A stretch of DNA of 64,000 bases from Chitinophaga filiformis (GTDB taxonomy: Bacteria; Bacteroidota; Bacteroidia; Chitinophagales; Chitinophagaceae). The stretch lies in the NCBI RefSeq assembly GCF_021646545.1, contig NZ_JAKIRP010000013.1, positions 62,001 through 126,000 of the forward strand, in the 5' to 3' direction. The notes below the pieces were generated by a model that worked only from the letters and a program-made list of their open reading frames with translations, made no database searches and was not told the DNA's origin. Below, piece after piece: positions 52,375 to 61,874 of this stretch (positions within the stretch are counted from its first letter, which is position 1; each line of letters begins with the position of its first letter). Position numbers and translations under genes: made by a program.

Positions 52375-54918
52375 TTACAACCTCGGATCCACCGGCTCAC
52401 TCTCCAGCGCCAGCAACCCAAACACACACTGATGCACTTTCCTCAACGGCTCCTTCGCTACGAAATGCTCTATCGCCTGTACACCCAGCGCAAACTCTTT
52501 CAGCGCCAGCGCCCTTTTGGCTCCCAGCCCTCTTTGTTTCAGCCGCGTCAGATGACGTTCCAGCGTATATTCCGGTCCGTAGATGATCCGCAGATATTCC
52601 CTGCCCCTGATCTTAATAGCCGGCTGCAGCAAACCGCGCTCGCCCCTTTCTATGAATGACAGGGACTTCACCACCATTCCTTCTCCTCCTTTCGCTGTCA
52701 GTGCCGTGTACCAGCTGGTAGCATCCGCAACGCTCTGCTCATCTTCCAGATCCACCACCCGCCAGTTCGTAGCGATCATCGGATTCCCTTCTCCACCACA
52801 GTAGCGGCCCAGCTGCTCCATATGCCAGACATGATCTTTATCGAAATAGGTCTTCCCTTCCGTAGCCAGCAGATGGAATGGCGCCAGCTTATAGTCACTG
52901 AGGGATTTCACCTCCCAGCAGTACTGCCGGTAGGCATCGGTGAACTGATGACACATCGTTGCACGCTGTTCATAATCCTTCAGCAAAGATGCTATTGCCG
53001 GATTTTCTGCCCCTGCAGTCAAAGCAGCAACTGCCTCCGTCATCGCATTTACTGCAGCTGCTCCCGTAGCAGCATATTGCTGTTGCACCAGTGCCTGCGC
53101 TTTTGCATTCCAGGGCATCAGCTCACTGTCCAGGCATACCCAGTCCGTCTCCATCTCTTCCCAGAAATTACGCTCAGTCAGCGCTGTATGCACCAATCCC
53201 AGGAAGGCCTGTTCTGTCGCCTTATCAGTGAAGAACGCCCTGCCCGTACGCGTATAACAGGTGCCTATACTATCTTCTTCTATACCGAACCGACGCTTCA
53301 CCACTTCACTGTCCTTACAGACGATCACCACAGCCCTGGATCCCATATGCTTCTCCTCACAGATCACCTGTTTGATCCCATTCTTCCGGTAGTAGCTGAA
53401 CGCGCCCGCAGGATGTTCCAGGTATTCAGGCAGGGTGCTTGTTTCTGAAGGAGACATTGTTGGCGGCAGATAGATCAGCCATTTCGGATGAATGCTGAAC
53501 CGGCTCATAGACTCCAGTGCCGCAGCCGTATATTCTTCACGCACCGTCACCAGGTTCAGCAAACGGGTAGGGATCACTTGTTTGCCCATCAGGTCTTCAA
53601 TATCCAGTACGTCATCCTCTTCATGCTGCAGGTTATTGCCCTCTCCGGGTATCTTCAATGGCCTGGACGGCTCCATATAAGTAGCCAGTGCAGGCACGCT
53701 GTGCAACTCCCTTTCGGGGTAACGCAGGGCCGTCAGCTTACCGCCAAATACACAGCCTGTATCTATATCGATCGTATTATTGAACCATTGGGGCGCGTAT
53801 ACCGGTGTATGCCCATACACGACCATGGCCTTGCCACGATAACCTGCGGCCCAGTTATACCGTACCGGCAACCCGAATTCGTCCGTTTCTCCGGTCGTCT
53901 CTCCATACAAGCAGAATTCACGTACACCTGCAGAAGCCCTTCCCTGCATCTCCTCCTTCAATCCCGCATGGGCCACCACCAGCTTGCCGTTATCCAGCAC
54001 ATAATGGCTGACCAATCCATCCAGGAAGCCCTTTAATTGCTCCCTGAAGGTAGTATCTTCTTCCGCCAGCTGCGCTACCGTCCTTTCCAGTCCGTGCGTC
54101 AGCTGTACATTCTTCCCCTGCAGGAACTTCAGCAACTTCATATCATGGTTGCCCGGCACACAAAGGGCTACTCCATCATTCACGGCGTTCATTACCAGCT
54201 TGTATACCGCCGGTGTCGCCGGACCTCTATCCGTCAGGTCTCCCAGAAATACCAACTTTCTGCCATTATTCACCTGTACCCTGTATGCAGTTGTATCCAC
54301 GGTATGGCCCAGCAACGTAAGCAGGCTACAAAGCTCCTCATAACAGCCATGTACATCGCCGATAATATCGAACGGCCCCTGTTCGCTATGCTTGTTATTC
54401 CACAATGCTTCCCTTTCTATCACATTCACCCCGGCAACCTGTTCCACGTCACGCAATTCAAATATTTTCCTGAACCCCTCTTCCCTCAGTTTGCTGACAT
54501 TTCTTTTCAAAAGGCTGATGTGAGATGTCACTACATGCGGTGGCAGGTTCCTGTCTGTCCGCAGCTCATTCCGTTCAAGACAAACCTTCTCAGACATATT
54601 CAACACGATGGCAGCAGGCAGCACATGATACTCCCTCGCCAGTGCCACCAGCTTCTTCCTGTCCTCCGGACGCACATTGGTGGCATCCACCACCGTCAGC
54701 AAACCGCGCTTCAATCTTTTACCTACTATATAGTGCAGCAGGTCGAACGCATCCTCAGACGCATCCATATTGTTCTCATTATTGCTCACTGTCTCCCGGC
54801 AGGCATCACTGCTTACCACTTCCGCATTGGCGAACCATCGCCTGGCAAAAGTGCTCTTGCCAGACCCGCTGGCGCCTACCATTACCACAAGAGATAACTC
54901 GGGTATCTGTATCCTCAT
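52375..54918 (-). CDS. pnkp: Bacterial polynucleotide kinase-phosphatase-ligase Pnkp (RNA repair)
   Basis: 847 aa with three domains. Kinase (1-170): P-loop GASGSGKS (15-22) and SSDACRETV. Metallophosphatase (about 182-420): GDVHG (187-191), GDLTDRG (226-232), GNHD (256-259), VVAHAGL and YGHTPVY. C-terminal adenylyltransferase/ligase (about 470-847): nucleotidyl Lys in CEEKHMGSRAVV, later motif GEGMVVKS and IKIRGREYLRIIYG. It heals and, with Hen1, seals broken RNA such as cleaved tRNA. Hen1 is encoded 35 bp upstream. Length matches the well-studied clostridial enzyme. Confidence 0.95.
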   Translation of the reverse strand: MRIQIPELSLVVMVGASGSGKSTFARRWFANAEVVSSDACRETVSNNENNMDASEDAFDLLHYIVGKRLKRGLLTVVDATNVRPEDRKKLVALAREYHVLPAAIVLNMSEKVCLERNELRTDRNLPPHVVTSHISLLKRNVSKLREEGFRKIFELRDVEQVAGVNVIEREALWNNKHSEQGPFDIIGDVHGCYEELCSLLTLLGHTVDTTAYRVQVNNGRKLVFLGDLTDRGPATPAVYKLVMNAVNDGVALCVPGNHDMKLLKFLQGKNVQLTHGLERTVAQLAEEDTTFREQLKGFLDGLVSHYVLDNGKLVVAHAGLKEEMQGRASAGVREFCLYGETTGETDEFGLPVRYNWAAGYRGKAMVVYGHTPVYAPQWFNNTIDIDTGCVFGGKLTALRYPERELHSVPALATYMEPSRPLKIPGEGNNLQHEEDDVLDIEDLMGKQVIPTRLLNLVTVREEYTAAALESMSRFSIHPKWLIYLPPTMSPSETSTLPEYLEHPAGAFSYYRKNGIKQVICEEKHMGSRAVVIVCKDSEVVKRRFGIEEDSIGTCYTRTGRAFFTDKATEQAFLGLVHTALTERNFWEEMETDWVCLDSELMPWNAKAQALVQQQYAATGAAAVNAMTEAVAALTAGAENPAIASLLKDYEQRATMCHQFTDAYRQYCWEVKSLSDYKLAPFHLLATEGKTYFDKDHVWHMEQLGRYCGGEGNPMIATNWRVVDLEDEQSVADATSWYTALTAKGGEGMVVKSLSFIERGERGLLQPAIKIRGREYLRIIYGPEYTLERHLTRLKQRGLGAKRALALKEFALGVQAIEHFVAKEPLRKVHQCVFGLLALESEPVDPRL

Positions 54919-54953
54919 AAATTCAATTATATTATCTGATAAATAGCTGCGCC

Positions 54954-56324
54954 CTACCTCGTGAAAACTGCCATTTGGGTGGGCGCTCCGATCTCCTCCA
55001 CTTCATCACCCAGGGGCTTGATAACATATGCATATCCATATGCAGCACTCAGCTTATCACACCATTGCTGAAACTCGGCGCGTGTCCATTCAAACCGGTG
55101 ATCGCTATGCCGCATCTGCGCTGCATCTTCAGTAAAAGTGACATTCCACTCCTTGTTAGGTGTGGTGACTATCACCTTTCCCGGCATTGCATATCCAAAT
55201 ACACATTTCTCCAGCGCCTTGAGTCTGTCAGGATCAAGATGTTCAATCACTTCTACCAGCGCAGCCGCCTCAAATCCCTCAATCCTTCTGTCCCGGTAGG
55301 TCAGTGATCCCTGTATGAGCCGCAAGCGCTTGCGCTGATTGTCCGGCAGGCGGTCAATCTTCAATCGCCGGTAAGCAATTTCCAGTCGCTGGGACGATAC
55401 ATCCATCCCCGTTATATGTGTCAGTTGCTGATGCGGTACTAAAAGCTTCAGTAGTTTTCCCTCTCCACATCCCAGGTCTACCACAGATCTCACAGGAGTA
55501 CTGAGCAACTCTTCACATACCCGCTGTAAACGTGCCTCATGCAATCCGGGCTTAGGCTTCTCTGCAACAGTATCGGTCTTCAGCAATTCCTCCGGCATAT
55601 CATCCTTCATCATTACTGCCAGTGCAACATTAGCCAGCGAAGCCTGGTGACGCAGATAACGACGTATGATCAGCTCCCGTTCAGGATGTACTTCCAGCCA
55701 TCCCTTTCCCTTCGCCAGCAACTTCTCTATTTCCTCTTTGTTCACCCAGTAATGCTTGTCATTATCCAGTACCGGGATCAGTATAAAAAGATGTGACAAT
55801 AAAGCCTTTAAGGTAATAGTCTGTCTCAGTGTAACCGTAAAATAGCGGCTGTTGCCCCACTCGGGAAACTGCTTGTCCAGCGGATGCTGTGTAGCCGTCA
55901 CCATGTATCCCAGCGGATCAAACATCCTGTACAGCATCGTTTCCCCTCCGCTCACCGGCAGTACAGACAATTTCACTTCCAGTGGTAGCGCCACATCGAC
56001 CAGCTCCGGTTTATCTTTACACTTGCCGTTTATCGCCGAACTGAATGCCTTCACAATAGCAGTACTCATCAGGGAAGATGCCACATAGGGCCTGTCATTC
56101 ACATACTGCTCCAGCGCAAACTGGTTGTCATTGTTCCGCACCAGGCCCACAGGGTCAATATCCAGCACCAGGGCACAGGTACATTCGTTTTCGTTAGCTA
56201 CCGGATAAAAAATATGCGCCTTCCCCTTTCCAAATTCAACCTCCTGCACCTTCGCCGGATGCTTATGCAGCAAATATCCCAGGTCGGTAGCAGGCGTATG
56301 TCTCGTCGTAATAGTCAGTAACAT
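54954..56324 (-). CDS. hen1: Bacterial Hen1, 3'-terminal RNA ribose 2'-O-methyltransferase
   Basis: 456 aa. The N-terminal half (1-240) is the bacterial Hen1 domain that activates Pnkp ligase. The C-terminal methyltransferase has SAM motif VVDLGCGEGKLLKLL and the metal-binding EVIEHLDPDRL, with distal HRFEWTRAEFQQWC. It methylates the 2'-OH at the damaged RNA 3' end before ligation, protecting the repaired site from repeat cleavage. The start at 56324 (MLLTITTRHT) is the expected family N-terminus; the frame extends 73 codons further with no similarity. Operon with pnkp. Confidence 0.93.
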   Translation of the reverse strand: MLLTITTRHTPATDLGYLLHKHPAKVQEVEFGKGKAHIFYPVANENECTCALVLDIDPVGLVRNNDNQFALEQYVNDRPYVASSLMSTAIVKAFSSAINGKCKDKPELVDVALPLEVKLSVLPVSGGETMLYRMFDPLGYMVTATQHPLDKQFPEWGNSRYFTVTLRQTITLKALLSHLFILIPVLDNDKHYWVNKEEIEKLLAKGKGWLEVHPERELIIRRYLRHQASLANVALAVMMKDDMPEELLKTDTVAEKPKPGLHEARLQRVCEELLSTPVRSVVDLGCGEGKLLKLLVPHQQLTHITGMDVSSQRLEIAYRRLKIDRLPDNQRKRLRLIQGSLTYRDRRIEGFEAAALVEVIEHLDPDRLKALEKCVFGYAMPGKVIVTTPNKEWNVTFTEDAAQMRHSDHRFEWTRAEFQQWCDKLSAAYGYAYVIKPLGDEVEEIGAPTQMAVFTR

Positions 56325-56444
56325 CTTTATAAAAAATTGATAGGGCAAAGGTCTCCACGGTGTGCGAAATCTTTTTGCGCAGGTATGAAAAAAGTTTAAA
56401 AACCGTATTGTCCAACTAAAATAAGCGTTTGAGGCAATAAAAAA

Positions 56445-56459
56445 GGGGGCTTTGCCCCC
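56445..56459 (-). terminator. Intrinsic terminator between the tail-anchored protein gene and hen1
   Basis: GGGGGC-loop-GCCCCC with 3-nt loop, followed on the minus strand by TTTTTTATT. It separates the small upstream gene from the hen1-pnkp operon. Confidence 0.8.
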
Positions 56460-56464
56460 ACCCG

Positions 56465-56836
56465 TCACAAAGCATACCTTCGTATCAGCATATACGCCAG
56501 CACGGCCACCAATGCCGTTAACAACATATGCAACCATCCCCACCTATGCAGAAAATCCGGCTTCCCTTCCACTGACGGTTCATCATGCTGATCATGATCA
56601 TGATCGTCTTCATGATGCCCATAAAACATATGTACCTCCCAGTAAACTTCCTTCAGATCGTACTCGGACAATACCTTCTCATCCTCAATACGATACTTTG
56701 TCCCCACAAGCAGGTGTAGTTCATTCTGCTCAATCAATTGTTCCAATCCTGTCAATAATTCCTCCCCCTCATGCTCCTTCAGCAGGTCCCCTTCCAGGAA
56801 CCTTACCAATAATGTTTTTAAGACCTGTAATTCCAT
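56465..56836 (-). CDS. Small tail-anchored protein with a His/Asp-rich segment
   Basis: 123 aa. Soluble helical N-terminus (about 1-65), then FYGHHEDDHDHDQHDEP, a metal-binding-like cluster, then one C-terminal TM helix (about 98-117) ending RRYAL. No family recognised. Transcribed towards hen1 but ended by a strong terminator. The metal-binding role is a guess from composition. Confidence 0.65.
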   Translation of the reverse strand: MELQVLKTLLVRFLEGDLLKEHEGEELLTGLEQLIEQNELHLLVGTKYRIEDEKVLSEYDLKEVYWEVHMFYGHHEDDHDHDQHDEPSVEGKPDFLHRWGWLHMLLTALVAVLAYMLIRRYAL

Positions 56837-56957
56837 GCAGCCAATTTATAAACAATCCCCGGGAAACAAAAACCCCGATGCATGATAAGTTCAACCTGCT
56901 TTACCGCTTGCAGATCTGCCAATACATAGTACCTTTAGGCTGAAAACGCAATAGGGT

Positions 56958-57773
56958 ATGCAATTCAAACAAATACCCCCGCCAGACTACCTGAGAGATT
57001 ACATCCGGTTTTTCTGGGTACTGGAAAGCCATGATACGGATATCTCTGCAGCCTCCTTCAGGACCATCGCCGACGGCTGTCCCGGACTTATTTTCCAGCA
57101 CCAGGACAAAGGCATTTTATTCCAGAATAATAAACAACTGCCCGGCACTATCCTCTACGGACAAGCCACCAAGCATGCCGAACTGCGGATAAACGGCCTG
57201 TTTAATACAATAGGCATTTTCTTTTATCCGCATGCACTGAAATCCATCTTCGGACTCAATGCTGACGAACTCACAGATACCTGCCTCGATCTCGACCTGA
57301 TGGCCTGTGAACACGGCTTCCGCCTTTCTGAACAATTATCCAACCTGCACTCCTCTCAGGCTCAGATAGATACGCTCTGTTCTTATCTGCTGGCACAGAT
57401 CAACAGTAACAATCAATCTGCAGATAAGTCCATGCAACATGTGCTGGACCGTATAAAACGTGCAAACGGCAACATCTCCGTTAAGGAATTGAGAGAGGAA
57501 TTACAATTATCAGAAAGAAGTTTTGAACGCAAGTTCAAACAACATGTCGGTATCACACCAAAACTATTCACGCGTATCTCCCGCTTCCAGGCATCCATGC
57601 ATCTGCTCAGGCAAAGCGATTACAATAAGCTCTCTGATATCGCCTTTGAAAATGAATATGCAGATCAATCTCACTTTATCAGGGCCTTCAAAGAATTTGC
57701 AGGCTTCTCCCCTTTTCAGTTCCAGAAAAGATCAAAAGAGCTCATTGAAAACTTATCTATCCTGACAAAATAA
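56958..57773 (+). CDS. AraC-family transcriptional regulator
   Basis: 271 aa. N-terminal sensor with DYLRDYIRFFWVLES and IADGCPGLIFQHQD, the DUF6597-type sensor common in Bacteroidota. The C-terminal domain has ISVKELREELQLSERSFERKF and YNKLSDIAFENEYADQSHFIRAFKEFAGFSPFQF. It precedes, on the same strand, an NAD(P)-binding protein and a quinone-oxidoreductase-like gene, its probable targets. Confidence 0.9.
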   Translation: MQFKQIPPPDYLRDYIRFFWVLESHDTDISAASFRTIADGCPGLIFQHQDKGILFQNNKQLPGTILYGQATKHAELRINGLFNTIGIFFYPHALKSIFGLNADELTDTCLDLDLMACEHGFRLSEQLSNLHSSQAQIDTLCSYLLAQINSNNQSADKSMQHVLDRIKRANGNISVKELREELQLSERSFERKFKQHVGITPKLFTRISRFQASMHLLRQSDYNKLSDIAFENEYADQSHFIRAFKEFAGFSPFQFQKRSKELIENLSILTK

Positions 57774-57843
57774 GCCGTGACGGTTTCGTTCTATTTTTCG
57801 CTATGAAGACATTATAGCTTTGGGATAACAAAAACAAACTATA

Positions 57844-58482
57844 ATGAAACTCATCATCTTCGGCGCTACGGGCGCAACCGGCAAACGTTTAGTTGAACAG
57901 GCACTTGAACAGGGCCATCTCGTTACTGCATTCGTCCGCGATCCTGCAAAACTCGGTATCATGCATTCTAATCTCTCCATCGCAAAAGGCGATCTCATGG
58001 ACCCTTCCTCTATCATCCCCGCTATGCAGGGACACGACGCCGTGCTATGTGCCATCGGCGCTCCCGCCAATAAAACCGGCAGGATAAGGTCTGACGGTAC
58101 CAAAAACATCATTCAGGCAATGAAAGCAACCGGCGTGAAACGCCTCATCTGCCAGACCTCCCTGGGATATGGTGACAGTAAAAAATTACTGGCCCAGACC
58201 CCGTTTATCTTTAGAAACATCATCGTGCCTTTCATCTTAAAGAAAGCGTTCGCCGACCATGCCCTGCAGGAAGAATATATTAAACAAAGCCAGCTGGACT
58301 GGATCATTGCACGCCCCGCCAATCTTACTGACGATGCTTACACCGGTGTTTACAAACAAGGCTTCCCCGTAACAGAAAAGAAACTTAAAATGAAGATTTC
58401 ACGGGCTGATGTGGCTGATTTTATGTTAAAGCAGTTGACCGCCAATACCTACCTGCGGAAAACACCAGGCTTATCTTATTAA
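57844..58482 (+). CDS. NAD(P)H-binding atypical SDR (BLVRB/NmrA-like)
   Basis: 212 aa. Glycine motif FGATGATGKRLVEQAL at the N-terminus, Arg in VRDPAKL favouring NADP(H), and downstream CAIGAP and SLGYGDSKK. Belongs to the group of flavin-reductase-like or NmrA-like atypical SDRs lacking the YxxxK pair. It begins 70 bp after the AraC gene and 86 bp before the quinone-oxidoreductase-like gene. Confidence 0.85.
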   Translation: MKLIIFGATGATGKRLVEQALEQGHLVTAFVRDPAKLGIMHSNLSIAKGDLMDPSSIIPAMQGHDAVLCAIGAPANKTGRIRSDGTKNIIQAMKATGVKRLICQTSLGYGDSKKLLAQTPFIFRNIIVPFILKKAFADHALQEEYIKQSQLDWIIARPANLTDDAYTGVYKQGFPVTEKKLKMKISRADVADFMLKQLTANTYLRKTPGLSY

Positions 58483-58568
58483 GCATTGCTCCACTTCTGG
58501 CCGCCTTTCGTGGCACAGTTTTTACGACGCTTTCATACACTCATTTTATACCCCCTAAAATTCAGGAT

Positions 58569-59492
58569 ATGAAAGCAATTGAAATCCATTCTTACGGCGG
58601 ACCCGAAGTATTACAGATGGAAGAGGTGCCCGTTCCGCGGATCAATGCCGATGAAGTACTGGTAAGGGTTTATGCAAGTGGTGTCAATCCCGTAGACTGG
58701 AAAATAAGAGAAGGCAAGGCTGAACACCCGCTTCCCTTTATTCCCGGATGGGACCTCTCCGGCGTCATTGAAGAAACTGGCGCCAACGTCCGTAACTTTA
58801 CAAAGGGAGATGCCGTTTATACAAGACCAGATGTTAAACGCGACGGCTCATATGCGGAATATGTCGCAGTCAGGGCAAATGAACTGGCCTATAAACCAAA
58901 CTCTATAGATCACGTAACAGCTGCCGCTATTCCCCTCGCAGGCCTGACCGCATGGCAGTGCCTGTTTACACATGGCCAGTTAGAGGCTGGTCAGAAAGTG
59001 CTGATACACGGCGCCTCCGGCGGAGTAGGTACATTCGCCGTACAGTTTGCCAGATGGAAAGGGGCTTACGTCATGGCCACTGCATCCGAAAAGAATCATG
59101 ACTTCTTAAAAAAATTAGGCGCGGATGAAGTGATAGATTACCACACGCCCGGCTATGAGGACACCATCTCGAGCGTCAACCTCGTACTCGATACAATTGG
59201 TGGTGAAACCCAGCAACGCTCCCTGAAATTTATAATGCCCGGAGGAATACTGGTCACTACCCTGAAACCAGAAAACAAAGACGCTTTTGATGAAAAAGGC
59301 GTTCGTCTGATCGGTATGTATACGCAGACCGAACCCGACGACCTGGCCGCTATTGCCAGCCTGGTAGACGAAGGATGGGTCAAACCGGTCATAGCCAAAG
59401 TATTACCGCTGGAACAGGCTGCAGAAGCACAGAAAATAGTGCAGGGTGGACACGTTCGTGGAAAGATCGTGTTGAAGATACATGAAGAATAA
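58569..59492 (+). CDS. Zinc-independent quinone oxidoreductase-like MDR protein
   Basis: 307 aa medium-chain reductase. N-terminal GroES-like part MKAIEIHSYGGPEVLQMEEV and NPVDWKIREG; Rossmann motif IHGASGGVGTFAVQFARWKGA. It has no catalytic zinc cysteine cluster, which places it with NADPH:quinone or enone reductases. Forms a likely detoxification set with the preceding AraC and NmrA-like genes. Convergent with peptidase E, 3 bp between stops. Confidence 0.9.
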   Translation: MKAIEIHSYGGPEVLQMEEVPVPRINADEVLVRVYASGVNPVDWKIREGKAEHPLPFIPGWDLSGVIEETGANVRNFTKGDAVYTRPDVKRDGSYAEYVAVRANELAYKPNSIDHVTAAAIPLAGLTAWQCLFTHGQLEAGQKVLIHGASGGVGTFAVQFARWKGAYVMATASEKNHDFLKKLGADEVIDYHTPGYEDTISSVNLVLDTIGGETQQRSLKFIMPGGILVTTLKPENKDAFDEKGVRLIGMYTQTEPDDLAAIASLVDEGWVKPVIAKVLPLEQAAEAQKIVQGGHVRGKIVLKIHEE

Positions 59493-59495
59493 CAA

Positions 59496-60197
59496 TTAAA
59501 AAATAATCTCCTCACCAACTTCCAGCTCATAGGCTTCTTTTCCTCTCTGAAAGATCCTGGCAGACACACTTCCTTCCAGCGTGATCTTTGATCCCTTCAC
59601 CCTGATCCAGCTGCCTTCGCGTAGCCCTACCACAGTCAGGTCCTGTTGCTCCTGGAATTCCCGTATCCGCGTTTCCCTGGTTTCTCCCATATGTGGCAGA
59701 TCCGGAATAGGATCGAGATAGTGCGGATTCAGGTTGAACGGCACCAGTCCCATTGTCTGGAAGCTGGGCGGATAAACGATCGGCATATCATTCGTTGTCT
59801 GCATATTCACACCGCCGATATTACTGCCTGCACTTGTACCCAGATATGGCTTTCCTTTTTCTACCTCCCAGCGCAGCACATCCATTAATTGCAGTTCATG
59901 CAGTTGTTTCACCAGCAGGAAAGTATTTCCGCCTCCCGTAAAGAATCCTGCGCCGTTCCTGATAGCTTCTGCAGGATCATTGAAAGTATGCAATCCCCGC
60001 ACCTTCAGTCCGGCTGTCGCAAATACCGTTGCTACCTTGTCGGTGTACTCATCATGTGAGATACCTCCGGGACGGGCATAAGGAATAAAGATCACTTCAG
60101 AGATACCGGCAAACAGCGATCTGATCACCGGTAGCAGGTATGACAAATAAGTCTCTCCGTGTAATGTGGAAGTACTGGCTAAAACAACATTTTTCAT
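59496..60197 (-). CDS. pepE: Peptidase E-like alpha-aspartyl dipeptidase (S51)
   Basis: 233 aa, start at 60197 (MKNVVLASTSTLHGE). The nucleophile elbow GTSAGSNIGG carries the catalytic Ser; FTGGGNTFLL precedes it and the catalytic His candidate is in NPHYLDPIPD. It cleaves dipeptides with N-terminal aspartate in the cytoplasm. The frame extends 11 codons further upstream without support. Monocistronic. Confidence 0.9.
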   Translation of the reverse strand: MKNVVLASTSTLHGETYLSYLLPVIRSLFAGISEVIFIPYARPGGISHDEYTDKVATVFATAGLKVRGLHTFNDPAEAIRNGAGFFTGGGNTFLLVKQLHELQLMDVLRWEVEKGKPYLGTSAGSNIGGVNMQTTNDMPIVYPPSFQTMGLVPFNLNPHYLDPIPDLPHMGETRETRIREFQEQQDLTVVGLREGSWIRVKGSKITLEGSVSARIFQRGKEAYELEVGEEIIF

Positions 60198-60263
60198 ATC
60201 CTGCAATATAAAGAGATAACCGGTAACCATCGGCTACCGGTTATACTTTTTCTTTGTATGTAG

Positions 60264-61010
60264 TTATGCGTTCTGACCGCCATCCACAGTGATCGTAGAT
60301 CCGGTGATATAAGATGCATCTGCGCTTGCTAAAAACGCAACCACCGCTGCAATTTCACCCGGAGCCGCATAACGGCCCAAGGCTGTTTCTGCCTTTACTA
60401 CTTTCGCGAAATCGGTGTTATCGGGATTCATATCTGTTTCGGTCGGACCAGGTTGTATGGTATTGACAGTGATGCCTTTCTTACCGAGGTCCCGTGCCCA
60501 TCCTCTGCTATAGGCAGCTACGGCGGCTTTGGCGGCAGAGTAGTCCGCAAACCCGGCAGTGCTCATCCTTTCGGCGGCATTAGAACCAATGTTGATCACA
60601 CGTCCACCCTCGCCCAGGTACTTAGAGGCGCTGCGTACGGCAGTAGCTACTCCTCTGACGTTCACAGCATGCAGCTGCTCCAGCGCCGGCAATGTATCTG
60701 CAGCATTATCTACCGGGCTATATACAGCTACACCGGCATTGTTGACCAATATATCCAGCCTTCCCAGCTGTTTAACTGTTTCCTCAACAGCATTTTCGAC
60801 GTCCTTTACATTGCCACTGTTGGCCCTGATCGCGATGGCTTTGCCACCAGCTTTCTTTATTTCATTAGCCAGCGCATTCGCTTTGTCATCAGCACTTAAA
60901 TATGTGAATGCTACCGCTGCGCCATCAGCGGCCAGACGTTTAACAATTGCCGCGCCGATGCCACGGCTGCCCCCTGTTACCAGAGCTACTTTATTTGCTA
61001 AGTTTGACAT
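60264..61010 (-). CDS. SDR family oxidoreductase (FabG-like)
   Basis: 248 aa classical SDR: TGGSRGIG (12-19), NNAGVAVYSP, INIGSNAAERM with the catalytic Ser, YSAAK, and C-terminal YITGSTITVDGGQNA. The normal length and GG-N-A tail match 3-oxoacyl-ACP reductase/glucose dehydrogenase-like enzymes. No fatty-acid genes are near, so a role in secondary or detoxification metabolism is as likely. Same direction as the next NAD-binding gene. Confidence 0.9.
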   Translation of the reverse strand: MSNLANKVALVTGGSRGIGAAIVKRLAADGAAVAFTYLSADDKANALANEIKKAGGKAIAIRANSGNVKDVENAVEETVKQLGRLDILVNNAGVAVYSPVDNAADTLPALEQLHAVNVRGVATAVRSASKYLGEGGRVINIGSNAAERMSTAGFADYSAAKAAVAAYSRGWARDLGKKGITVNTIQPGPTETDMNPDNTDFAKVVKAETALGRYAAPGEIAAVVAFLASADASYITGSTITVDGGQNA

Positions 61011-61126
61011 GATATTTAGTGTTTACTTGTTGTTAATGTGTTTTACTGTTTGTTATTTTATTCTTTTCTTTCCCGGAGATGTTATGGGCATGCCTTACAC
61101 TCCCGACACAGTTCCGGCCTTTCTCC

Positions 61127-61723
61127 TTAGTATTTTACCAAATGAATCGCTGCAAGCGGCCCTCCGGGGAATTGCTGCATCCTGCCGCCCTGTACCAATC
61201 CTCCCAGATCTATTCCCGCGAATCCCATACTGCTTAACAATCTGTGTGTTATCTCTTTTGCGGTCTTATCATCTCCTGAGTAAAACATTACCCTGTTATC
61301 TCCGTTCTGTGCAGGGTTAGCGGTGATCAGTGCCGGCGGCAAAGTATTGAACACTTTCACCAGTGCCGCACCCGGCACTTTAGAGGCAACCACTTCACTG
61401 GAGGTCTTTCCGCCGAGATCAGCTACAATGAAACCGGGAGTAATAATGGGGTTCATGGGATCAAATACAATCTTTCCGGAGAGGTCAAGTCCTGCCACTG
61501 CCGCATCCAGGTGCTGCCAGGGCACTGCTATCATGACTACGTCTGCCTGCGCAACTGCTTCTCTGGTACCGGCCTGTATACCTTTCAGATCTTTTATAAC
61601 TGCGCTGAGCGATGCCGGTCCCCTGCTATTGCTGATAATTACTTCATGCCCTGCCGCTGCAGCCCGCGTTGCAAAAGCCAGTCCTATCGCACCTGCTCCT
61701 ATTATTCCTATTGTCTTTTTCAT
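61127..61723 (-). CDS. NADPH-dependent F420-reductase-like NAD(P)-binding protein
   Basis: 198 aa Rossmann protein. IGIIGAGAIGLAFATRAAAAGHEVIISNSRG at the start fits the NADP_F420 oxidoreductase family (Ser-Arg pair after beta-2 for NADP). AVPWQHLDAAVAG and DPMNPI follow, and VKVFNTLP is characteristic. F420 is not generally made by Bacteroidota, so the real partner is probably another acceptor (inference). Confidence 0.85.
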   Translation of the reverse strand: MKKTIGIIGAGAIGLAFATRAAAAGHEVIISNSRGPASLSAVIKDLKGIQAGTREAVAQADVVMIAVPWQHLDAAVAGLDLSGKIVFDPMNPIITPGFIVADLGGKTSSEVVASKVPGAALVKVFNTLPPALITANPAQNGDNRVMFYSGDDKTAKEITHRLLSSMGFAGIDLGGLVQGGRMQQFPGGPLAAIHLVKY

Positions 61724-61832
61724 GGCTTATCGTTGATTTTGTTTGATGATCAACGATGTAAAATTGCATCATAACAGGGTCCTGTTCCAATGACAACTAA
61801 TATGGAAAAGCCTTTAAAACTGTAAAGAAAAA

Positions 61833-61852
61833 GCCTTGACAAATGTCAAGGC
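61833..61852 (-). terminator. Intrinsic terminator of the Crp-like gene
   Basis: Perfect 8-bp arms GCCTTGAC and GTCAAGGC, tetraloop, followed on the minus strand by TTTTTCTTT. Confidence 0.8.
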
Positions 61853-61874
61853 TCTTTCTCATTAACTTTGATAA

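Noticed and set aside
54037..54897. 286-aa open frame antisense to pnkp
   Set aside because: Pnkp kinase and phosphatase motifs occupy the other strand; the composition (Gln/His/Arg-rich) is typical of antisense translation.
60559..61320. 253-aa open frame antisense to the FabG-like and F420-reductase-like genes
   Set aside because: Spans two solid minus-strand genes and the gap between; Ala/Ser/Leu-rich with no motif.
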